Positions 20,829 through 28,328 of a stretch of 32,225 bases of DNA are shown here, in pieces. This DNA is from a virus, in the IMG/VR virus record IMGVR_UViG_3300036791_000207, positions 1 to 32,225 of that record; one strand, written 5' to 3'. The first letter of the stretch is position 1, and every line of letters begins with the position of its first letter. The translations under genes were made by a program, and so were the position numbers. Under the pieces are notes generated by a model. The model ran no database searches and was not told the origin of the DNA. It saw only the letters and a list, made by a program, of their open reading frames with translations.

Positions 20829-23531
20829 GTGGACGAAACGAAAACCCTCGCATGGCAATTGATCGTTGAAACCAAGGGCATCGAACAAAACACGAAAGCC
20901 GCGGCGGATTCGCTCGGCTCATTATCGGCGGCGGCGGATCTCGCCGAGGCTTCGATTAGTGCCGTGGTCGGCTCGGAAATCCTGCGCCAATTCGTCGACC
21001 TCATTAACGCGTATGAGGAAATCGGCAATAAATTGCGGCTCGTCACCGACGGCGCCGATCATCTCGCCGACGTGCAAGACCGATTGATTGAACAGTCGAG
21101 CAAAAATCGCAGCGACTTGGCCTCGAGTGCCGATCTATATACGAAATTAACCCAAGGTCTCGAGGGCTACGGCAAGAGTGCGAACGATGTGCTCGCGCTG
21201 CTATCGACGATTGAGCAAACGATAAAGCTCTCGGGCTCGAACGCAAGCGATGCCGCGGGCGAAATCCAGCATTTCACGAACGCGTTGCAAGCGGGCTCAT
21301 TGAGCGAGCGCGATATCACGACGCTATTGCAGAAACTTCCCGACCTCGGCAAAGCAATCGCGAAGGGGCTGAACGACGGGCTCGGCGTGAGCATTGCGAC
21401 GCTCAAGGAAATGGCGAAACAAGGCGAGCTTACGACCGGCGCCGTCACCGATGCATTGACGCGCAGCGCTGCCGAAACACAGAGCGCATTCGACAAGCTC
21501 GCGCCGACGTTCAAAGAGTCGCTCGGCAATGTGCGCGACGGCGCGATATCGGCGGCGGGTGCGCTCGACGATGTCACGGGATTAACAAAGCTATGGTCGA
21601 TCACGCTCAACGGGCTCGCGGACGATTTGAACCTCGTCGGCAAAGGAATGAAATCGCTTAAGTCGGGCGTGCTCGACGTCGCGAGCTCGGTCAAAACGTT
21701 TGTCGTGAATACGGTCGACCTCGCGAAAGCCGCGGTCAACGGACAAGGCGCGTTGCTCGCCTACGGGCAGGCGACGCACCAAACCGCTAATTGGATGGAC
21801 ACGGCGACCGACTCGACGGTAAAGCTCACGAAGGCGCAAGAGGAAGGCAAAGCAGTATTCAACGAGGCGACCGCGGCGCTCAACGCGCAACTCGGCGCGA
21901 GCGCGATTAAACAGGCCGCGCTAAATGCGCAGATTGCCGCGGGCGCCGCGAATCAACGCGCGGGCGCCGACGATGCGCGGCACCTCTCGACGACGTTGTC
22001 GGCACAACTCGAGGTCGAAACAAAACTCGCCGCCGCGAAACTCGCGGGCAAGCAAGTCTCGGCGGATGAGGTCGCGCAGTGGCGGGCGCTCGCCGCGACC
22101 GGCGCCGCCGTGACGAATGCGCTCGGCGACCAAACCGAAAAACTCGGGCTCAATCAGCAAGCATTCGAGGCGAACCGTTCCGCGGTGCAAGGCTATGAGG
22201 CGCAAATAACGCAAGCCGCCGTCGCGCAAGCCGCGCTCACTCTGTCGCAATCGTTCGGGATCAACCAGCAACAAGCGGGCGCGCTCGCCGCCGCACGATT
22301 CACCGCGGCGATAGATGCACAATTGAAGGTCGCCGCCCAGGTCCGCGACGAGCAACAGCGCGGCATCACCGTCACCGCCGCGGACCTTGCGCAACGGCAG
22401 AAACTCGCCGCGCAAGCCGCGAGCGATACCGCCGCCGAGAATGAGCGCGCGGCGCAACTCGCGAAATCAAACGAGGCGGCGCTCGCGTTTCAATCGACGA
22501 TGATCGGCGTCGGCGATGCGCTCGCGCAAACCGCGCTCGAGCAAAACGTTTTAAATGTTGAGGTGACGCAAGGCGTCGACGCGGCGGCGGCGTATCGAAT
22601 TCAAGCCGAGGCGAATTTGAAACTCGAGCAAGAATTAAACGTTGCGCGCGCCCAGGGCAAGGACGTCACCGACGGACGCGTCACCGCCGAGCGGGCCGCG
22701 ACCAAGGCGCTCGCCGATCAGCAAGCAACCCTTGCTCAATCTAAAACCAATTGGTCGAATTTGAACGCGGCAATCGACGCGGGCCGCACACCCGCCGAAC
22801 AAGCAACGATCAACGTGCAGCACTTGCAAGCCGCCTATGCTGAATTCGGCGCGTCGCTCGACGCCTCGCAGGCGACCGCGTATTTTCAAACGCTTCGCGA
22901 CGAGACCGCCAAGACGAGCGATTTTTTCGAGGAAAAAAAGGGTGTTTTCGACGCGTTCGTCACCGACTTTACGAATTTTCTCACCGACGGGAAATATAAT
23001 TTCAAGGCGTTCGCGCTCTCGCTGATTCAAGACATGGGCAAAATAATTATTGAAATGGAATTGATGAAGGCGGCGAAACTTTTGCTCGGCGGTTTCGGCG
23101 GCGGGAGCATCGGCCTCGGCGACATCGGCCTCGGCGGCATGGCGGCGGGCGGCGTGATTAACCGCGGCAACGTTGTACCGTTCGAGTCGGGCGGCGTGGT
23201 CGGCTCGCCCGTGACATTCGGCCTCGCGGGTGGGCGCACGGGTTTGATGGGCGAGGCCGGGCCCGAGGCAGTCATGCCGTTGTCGCGTCTGCCGGGCGGC
23301 GCGCTCGGCGTGAAATCCGCGCCGCACCGTATCCAAGTGATAAATAAGCTCGGCGTTCCCGCGGCGGCGAAAGTAACGCAATCATCCGACCGCACGTCGA
23401 TCGTGCTCGAGGCCGCGCAACTCGGCGCGCAGATGGCCGAAGATAAATTGATGCGCTCGGTTCGTTCCGGCTATGGACCGAGCGCAACCGCGTTACAACG
23501 CACCTACTCGCTACGGCGTCGGACGGGCTAG
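20829..23531 (+). CDS. Tail tape measure protein
   Basis: A 900-residue protein with GTG start behind AAGGGG. The N-terminus carries the tape-measure domain (LITEKLRL-like NKLRLVTDGADHLADVQDRL, ASSADLYTKLTQGLEGYGKS, LSERDITTLLQKLPDLGKAI). The middle is a long Ala/Gln-rich helical rod (~260-720). The C-terminus has the lambda-type ending NFKAFALSLIQDMGK, glycine-rich hydrophobic stretch, and GLMGEAGPEAVMPLSR. About 0.15 nm of tail per residue would give a tail near 135 nm. It sets tail length and may form the DNA channel in the membrane. Confidence 0.95.
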   Translation: MDETKTLAWQLIVETKGIEQNTKAAADSLGSLSAAADLAEASISAVVGSEILRQFVDLINAYEEIGNKLRLVTDGADHLADVQDRLIEQSSKNRSDLASSADLYTKLTQGLEGYGKSANDVLALLSTIEQTIKLSGSNASDAAGEIQHFTNALQAGSLSERDITTLLQKLPDLGKAIAKGLNDGLGVSIATLKEMAKQGELTTGAVTDALTRSAAETQSAFDKLAPTFKESLGNVRDGAISAAGALDDVTGLTKLWSITLNGLADDLNLVGKGMKSLKSGVLDVASSVKTFVVNTVDLAKAAVNGQGALLAYGQATHQTANWMDTATDSTVKLTKAQEEGKAVFNEATAALNAQLGASAIKQAALNAQIAAGAANQRAGADDARHLSTTLSAQLEVETKLAAAKLAGKQVSADEVAQWRALAATGAAVTNALGDQTEKLGLNQQAFEANRSAVQGYEAQITQAAVAQAALTLSQSFGINQQQAGALAAARFTAAIDAQLKVAAQVRDEQQRGITVTAADLAQRQKLAAQAASDTAAENERAAQLAKSNEAALAFQSTMIGVGDALAQTALEQNVLNVEVTQGVDAAAAYRIQAEANLKLEQELNVARAQGKDVTDGRVTAERAATKALADQQATLAQSKTNWSNLNAAIDAGRTPAEQATINVQHLQAAYAEFGASLDASQATAYFQTLRDETAKTSDFFEEKKGVFDAFVTDFTNFLTDGKYNFKAFALSLIQDMGKIIIEMELMKAAKLLLGGFGGGSIGLGDIGLGGMAAGGVINRGNVVPFESGGVVGSPVTFGLAGGRTGLMGEAGPEAVMPLSRLPGGALGVKSAPHRIQVINKLGVPAAAKVTQSSDRTSIVLEAAQLGAQMAEDKLMRSVRSGYGPSATALQRTYSLRRRTG

Positions 23532-23534
23532 CGC

Positions 23535-23912
23535 GTGACCGCGCTCTACAATCCGGCGAATTTTGGTTGCATCGATCGCGACACATTCCAATTGAAACCC
23601 TCGACGCGCACGGTGCTCACCGCGGGCGATATCCCGCGGCGCGTGGTCAAGACCGGCGATGTAATGGCGCCGCTCGAGGCGAGTTTCACGAGCTCGCCGA
23701 CGGATAAGCAATACGGCGCATTCTGGCAATGGGTGAAATTCGACCTCGCGGGCGCGGCGCTGCCGTTCCTGATCGACTTGTATTTGTGGAACGCGCCGCA
23801 ACGGGTGCGCGCTCGATTCATTGGACCGCTCAAGGCGCAACGCGTCGACTTTACGGGCTGGGTCGTCTCGGGCGTGTTCGAGATTGAGCGCGAATCGGTG
23901 ACGCCTCCGTGA
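23535..23912 (+). CDS. Minor tail protein, possible distal tail component
   Basis: A 125-residue protein with GTG start at 23535, four bases after the tape measure stop. It is beta-rich (RRVVKTGDVMAPLEASFT, FWQWVKFDLAGAALPFLIDL, GWVVSGVFEIE). Position matches lambda gpM or a related tip protein. No specific family could be assigned. Confidence 0.6.
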   Translation: MTALYNPANFGCIDRDTFQLKPSTRTVLTAGDIPRRVVKTGDVMAPLEASFTSSPTDKQYGAFWQWVKFDLAGAALPFLIDLYLWNAPQRVRARFIGPLKAQRVDFTGWVVSGVFEIERESVTPP

Positions 23913-24403
23913 CGGTCGCGCTCTGGCCCGCGACGCTGCCGTTGCCGCAAGTACAAAGCCAAGTCGTCGACGGCGCCTCGCGCACCGATGCGATCGACCT
24001 TTTGACCGGGCCGACCCGGGTGCGCCTCGCGCGCCGCCATGCGGGCGAGACTTTCGAGTTTGAGCTCTGGTTATCGGGCGACGAGTGCGTCGCGTTCGAG
24101 CATTGGTACGCCGCCGCGGTCGTGGCGGGCGGTGAGATTGTGTTGCCGTGGGTCGGCGGCGGTCGCGTGCTCGCGTTCGTCGATGAGTACCAATTGAAAC
24201 CGCAGGGGCTCGGCTGGATTTTGAACGGCGCCGCGGTCGAACTGCGCACCGATCAAACCTTATGCGACACCGAGCTCAACGCGATGGGGTACAACGTGCT
24301 GCGCGACCCGGGGCCGCCGACGGTCGATGTGATTCAAGACGACGGCGCCGCCGCGGACGCGTGGCAAGACAATTACGATATTTCGCTATTCGAGGCATGT
24401 TGA
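23909..24403 (+). CDS. Minor tail protein
   Basis: A 164-residue protein starting at GTG 23909 in the previous stop region. N-terminus WPATLPLPQVQ and beta strands VRLARRHAGETFEFELWLSG, FEHWYAAAVVAGGEIVLPWV. Together with the preceding protein it looks like a split or paired tip component. The last ~30 residues are acidic (VIQDDGAAADAWQDNYD). Unknown function beyond tail tip location. Confidence 0.55.
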   Translation: MTVALWPATLPLPQVQSQVVDGASRTDAIDLLTGPTRVRLARRHAGETFEFELWLSGDECVAFEHWYAAAVVAGGEIVLPWVGGGRVLAFVDEYQLKPQGLGWILNGAAVELRTDQTLCDTELNAMGYNVLRDPGPPTVDVIQDDGAAADAWQDNYDISLFEAC

Positions 24404-24404
24404 C

Positions 24405-24902
24405 GTGACGACCGACTATCAACGATGGGCGACACAACACGCGCTCCAAAATGTGCAACTCGTGCAAGTGCTCGAGTTTATTCATCCCGCTTGGAGCTCG
24501 AGCCTATGGGTGAGCGACTACGGCGTACCGTTCAACGCAACGACCGAGGCCGCGGTCGCTTTTCTCGCGGCGCCCGTTGCGTTCACGATTGAATTGCCGA
24601 CCTCGGGCGCCTCGACGCAACAGCAACTCACGATAAAAATGGACGCGCTCGGCGGGCAACTCGTGCAAACCGTGCTCGCATTGACCGATGCGCAGCGCCA
24701 GCAAGCCTTAAAAATTAACTATCGCGTGTACCTGGACACCGAGCCCGCGGCGCCGTGCTTGGACCCGCTCGCGTTTATCCTTTTGGACGTGAGCTCGACG
24801 CGCATCGTCGCGCAATTGAATTGCGCCTCGACGGTGTTGCCGAATATGGCGGCGGGCATCCGCTACACGATGGATAAATTTCCGACCTTGGCTTACCTAT
24901 GA
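24405..24902 (+). CDS. DUF1833-family phage tail protein
   Basis: A 165-residue protein with GTG start at 24405. The pattern QVLEFIHPAWSSSLWVSDYG, then FTIELPTSGASTQQQLTIKM and ALKINYRVYLD, AFILLDVSSTRIVAQLN fits DUF1833, found next to NlpC/P60 tail proteins. It likely corresponds to lambda gpL-type tip proteins. Followed by the NlpC/P60 gene with an ATGA overlap. Confidence 0.75.
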   Translation: MTTDYQRWATQHALQNVQLVQVLEFIHPAWSSSLWVSDYGVPFNATTEAAVAFLAAPVAFTIELPTSGASTQQQLTIKMDALGGQLVQTVLALTDAQRQQALKINYRVYLDTEPAAPCLDPLAFILLDVSSTRIVAQLNCASTVLPNMAAGIRYTMDKFPTLAYL

Positions 24903-25303
24903 ACCCGCTCGAGCTCATTGGAACCCCGTTCGAGCTCGGCGGTACGACGCCCGCGGCGTTCGATTGTTGGGGCCTCGTCGAGTACGTGCGGCGCGAATCG
25001 TTCGGGCTCGCGACGCCGATCGTCGAGCTCGCCGAGGATCACGGCACGTACGCCGCGGTGCGCGCGATCGATGCGAGCCGCAAGCATTGGCAGAAACTCG
25101 CGGCGCCTGGGCGCCCGGGCGATGTGGTCGGCATGGCGCGCCGCTCGAGCGGCCCGTTGCATCACGTCGGCGTTGCGCTCGAGCACGGCGTATTGCACGC
25201 CTACCGGGGCGAGACCGGCGTCGGCGGCTCGGTGCTGTTCACGCCCTGGGCGCGGCTCGTGTTTACGTTTCCGCTTGTTGAGGTTTTCAGATGGCCGAAC
25301 TAG
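24899..25303 (+). CDS. NlpC/P60-type tail assembly peptidase (gpK-like)
   Basis: A 134-residue cysteine peptidase domain: FDCWGLVEYVRRE carries the catalytic Cys (~residue 22), PLHHVGVALEHGVLHAYRG the His (~residue 95) and the third polar residue. It lacks the JAB metalloprotease half found in lambda gpK. In tail tips this domain probably opens peptidoglycan during entry or trims tail proteins. It overlaps the next gene by 13 bases. Confidence 0.9.
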   Translation: MNPLELIGTPFELGGTTPAAFDCWGLVEYVRRESFGLATPIVELAEDHGTYAAVRAIDASRKHWQKLAAPGRPGDVVGMARRSSGPLHHVGVALEHGVLHAYRGETGVGGSVLFTPWARLVFTFPLVEVFRWPN

Positions 25304-28125
25304 TCGTTATTCGCGACCCGTTGCGCGGCGGTCGCACGTTCGTAAATTTGCGCCCGGGCGAAACGATCGCGGCGGAATTGCGGCGGCACTTTCCCGACGG
25401 CATCCCGGGCGCGTGGGAGCTTTACCGCGGCGAGGCGCACCCGGATTGTTATTTGCCGTACGCCTCACACGAGACAAGCCGCGTCGATGGCGGGCGCTAT
25501 GTGCTCGTGATGAAACCGACCGGGCCGCTCGCGGGCCCGCTGCTACTCGCGTTTATGGTCTCGGCGCTGTTGTCGATCGTGCAAACGATTTTCGCGCCCG
25601 ACATGGTCAACAAGGCATCGCCCTCGCCCGACTCGTCGAGCCCGAACAATCGACTCGCGGGGCAGACAAACCAGTTACGCCCAGGCGCTCGAGTGCCGGA
25701 TATTTTGGGAGTCGTGCGCGCGTACCCCGATCTATTCGCCGCACCTATCGAGCAATGGACCCGGCGAACGCAATTCATACAGCAATTCTTTGTGCTCGGC
25801 GTCGGCGACTACTCGGTCGCGAATGCCAAGGTCGGCGAGACACCCGTCGCGAATATCTCGGGCGCGGCGCTCAATCAATACGGCACGACTTCAAATGTGC
25901 CGACGATTCTCGCGGTCAAAACCTCGAGCGAAATCGGGAGCATGGGGCTCACCGTCGAATCGGACGCGCTCTCGCAACCCGGCGCGGGTGCGGTGTTTGC
26001 TGCCTCGGGCTCGACGATGACAACGCAAAGTTATGTGCCGGTCACGGTAGGCACGCCGATTCGAATAGACGGCACCGCGAGCAACAACGGATTTTTCGAC
26101 GTGACCGCGGCGGCGGCGCCGAGTCAACCGAACCCGCCGTTCGTGTACACGCTCGCGGGTCGCGCCGTCGTGAGCGAAAGCGCGGCGACGCCGAGCATTC
26201 AAAATTGCATCCCGGTTCAAAACTTGCGGCCCGTCGACACGCAGCCTTATGGACCCTCGAGCACGCCGCTCACGATTGCGGGCGGCGCGAACGTTTACAT
26301 CAACAATACCGTCGGCGTTATCACGCGCTTTTCGTACGTCTCGGGCGGCTCGCCAGTGAACCTTATCGGCACTTGTGCAACGGTGGGTTTTGTCTCGGGC
26401 TCGCACTACCCGGGCGCGATCGATTATTTTTCGACGTACAAAACACTCGCGAACGTCGCAATCAATTTTCCCGCCGCGGATTTGCCGCCGCCGCCGATAC
26501 CGTTTCAACCCCAGCAACACACTTACATTTATGTGAGCGAGTACACCGACCCGGGCGCGCCCGGCACGGGCACGGGCGGCGGGCCGACCTACAATTTATT
26601 TACGAATTGGTACGTCGCGCCGATGCAAAACCCCGATGAAATTTGGATTGACATAGCCTTTCCGTCGGGCCTCGCGTGGTATCAGTCGGGCACGCGCAAA
26701 CCGTACTCGATCGGCGTCACCGCGGAGATTCGCCGCGTCGGCGCCGCCGCCGCGCAAGCAACGCAATCGTGGACCTTCACCGACTCGACGCAAGGTTATA
26801 TCCGATGGACCGAGCGCATTGTCGTGAGCTCGCTATCGCTGCCCGCGGGCTCGCCCTACATACAAGTTCGCTTGCAACAGACAACGGAGTTTCTCGCGGA
26901 CGATGCGACGAACCAGCGCATACAAGACACCCGATGGGAACGGTTCGCGGCGACGCGAAACTTAGACTCGGCGCCGTATCCGACGATCACGGTCATGCGA
27001 TTGACAATGCAGAACACGCAAAGCGCGGTCAACGTTGCCGCGGGCAATAGTTCTTTCAATTGCGAGGCGACGCGCGTATTGCCGACGTGGACGGGCTCGG
27101 CATGGTCGACGCCCGCCGCCTCGACAAAATGGGCCGACGCCTTAGTCGCGCGCATGAAAGCAATCGACGGCGCGAACAAAACCGACGCCGATATCGATAT
27201 AGCGGGAATCTACGCAATACAAGCGACGCTCAACGGGCAAGACTCGGGCGCGCAAGGCGCGATCAGTCTCACCCTCGACACATCGCAAGATATCGACGCC
27301 GAATTGCAATTGATCGGCGGGCTCGCGCGCTGCGTGATTTACCGCGTCGGCACAAAGCTATTTGCCTCGCGCGACCAGGGCGGCAAAACCGCGGTCGCAT
27401 TGTTTACGGGCCGCTCAAAATCGCCCGAGGCCGAAACACTCGCGCTCTCGCTCGCGAGCGAGTCGGACCCCGACGCGTTTTTGATTCAATACATCGACGT
27501 GGGCGCGGGCTACAAGATACGCACCTACCAATTCCCGACCGCGGTCACGCCCGCGAACCCGACGACGCTCTCGCCGCCGTTCGCGAACTGGGCGCAAGCA
27601 TGGCGCCGCGCTCAATACGAATGGAACCGCCTACAACTACGCCGCGACTCGGTGAGCATGAGCGCAACCGACGAGGCGCGGCTCTTGCACCTAGGCGATG
27701 TGATTAACGTCGTCGACGATGTGTCGAACCTCGCGCAATCCGCGGGCGAGGTCATCGCGATATCGGACGATTTTTTGACGCTCACCCTCGACCGGGCGTT
27801 ACCGTTCACGAGCGGCGGCGCGAGTTATACCGTGTTGCTGCGTTCGCAAGACGGGCGCACGACTGACTCGGTGCCGCTCGCGGCGAGCTCGGCGGGTAAC
27901 CTCGCTGTGCTGTCGCGGGGCGCGGCGTTCCCGGTGAAAGGTCGCGACGACGGGCTCGGTTCCATGTATGCGATTTATTCCGCGAGCTTGGCGACGGTGC
28001 GCCCGTGGCTCGTGACCATGCTCGAGCAAGACGCGCCCTACATGAAAGTTACCGGCGCCAATTGGCGCAACGAAGTATTTGCAGGCGATACCGCGACGTT
28101 ACCGCCCGCTCCGGTGTACCCGTGA
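25291..28125 (+). CDS. Tail tip protein, gpI-gpJ-like host specificity protein
   Basis: A 944-residue protein. The first ~35 residues resemble the ubiquitin-like part of tail assembly protein I, and residues ~72-100 are hydrophobic (PLLLAFMVSALLSIVQTIFA). NNRLAGQTNQLRPGARVPDI begins the gpJ-like region that forms the central tip fibre. Many beta strands follow and the C-terminal part (EARLLHLGDVINVVDDVSNL) is typical of such tips. The host receptor contact probably lies near the C-terminus but cannot be located here. ATG 25291 has GAGG nearby (25279-25282). Confidence 0.88.
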   Translation: MAELVVIRDPLRGGRTFVNLRPGETIAAELRRHFPDGIPGAWELYRGEAHPDCYLPYASHETSRVDGGRYVLVMKPTGPLAGPLLLAFMVSALLSIVQTIFAPDMVNKASPSPDSSSPNNRLAGQTNQLRPGARVPDILGVVRAYPDLFAAPIEQWTRRTQFIQQFFVLGVGDYSVANAKVGETPVANISGAALNQYGTTSNVPTILAVKTSSEIGSMGLTVESDALSQPGAGAVFAASGSTMTTQSYVPVTVGTPIRIDGTASNNGFFDVTAAAAPSQPNPPFVYTLAGRAVVSESAATPSIQNCIPVQNLRPVDTQPYGPSSTPLTIAGGANVYINNTVGVITRFSYVSGGSPVNLIGTCATVGFVSGSHYPGAIDYFSTYKTLANVAINFPAADLPPPPIPFQPQQHTYIYVSEYTDPGAPGTGTGGGPTYNLFTNWYVAPMQNPDEIWIDIAFPSGLAWYQSGTRKPYSIGVTAEIRRVGAAAAQATQSWTFTDSTQGYIRWTERIVVSSLSLPAGSPYIQVRLQQTTEFLADDATNQRIQDTRWERFAATRNLDSAPYPTITVMRLTMQNTQSAVNVAAGNSSFNCEATRVLPTWTGSAWSTPAASTKWADALVARMKAIDGANKTDADIDIAGIYAIQATLNGQDSGAQGAISLTLDTSQDIDAELQLIGGLARCVIYRVGTKLFASRDQGGKTAVALFTGRSKSPEAETLALSLASESDPDAFLIQYIDVGAGYKIRTYQFPTAVTPANPTTLSPPFANWAQAWRRAQYEWNRLQLRRDSVSMSATDEARLLHLGDVINVVDDVSNLAQSAGEVIAISDDFLTLTLDRALPFTSGGASYTVLLRSQDGRTTDSVPLAASSAGNLAVLSRGAAFPVKGRDDGLGSMYAIYSASLATVRPWLVTMLEQDAPYMKVTGANWRNEVFAGDTATLPPAPVYP

Positions 28126-28328
28126 GGCTCGTCAAGGCGGCGCGCGCGCCCGGCTGCTGTAGCAAGTGCGGCAAAATGGGCGCGATATTCCGCAAGCCGC
28201 TCGAGCTCGAGGCGGGCGTCGCCGCCGCGCTCGCCAAGCAACTCGACACCGAGGCCGCGATTCGCGAGCGCATCGTCGACATGCGCGCGAACGGTCTGCT
28301 ACTCGAAATAACGGAGCAAAACTTATGA
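28122..28328 (+). CDS. Small protein with Cys motif
   Basis: A 68-residue protein starting with GTG inside the stop of the tip gene (GTGA). PGCCSKCGKMGAIFRKPLEL gives a C-C-x-x-C site, followed by a helix (AGVAAALAKQLDTEAAIRER). No family recognised. It ends in an ATGA overlap with the tail fibre gene, so it is co-translated with the adsorption proteins and could be an assembly helper for the fibre. Confidence 0.5.
   Translation: MRLVKAARAPGCCSKCGKMGAIFRKPLELEAGVAAALAKQLDTEAAIRERIVDMRANGLLLEITEQNL

Noticed and set aside
24918-26639. 573-residue open frame on the plus strand
   Set aside because: Arg/Ser-rich shadow of the NlpC/P60 and tip protein genes, which have clear motifs in their own frames.
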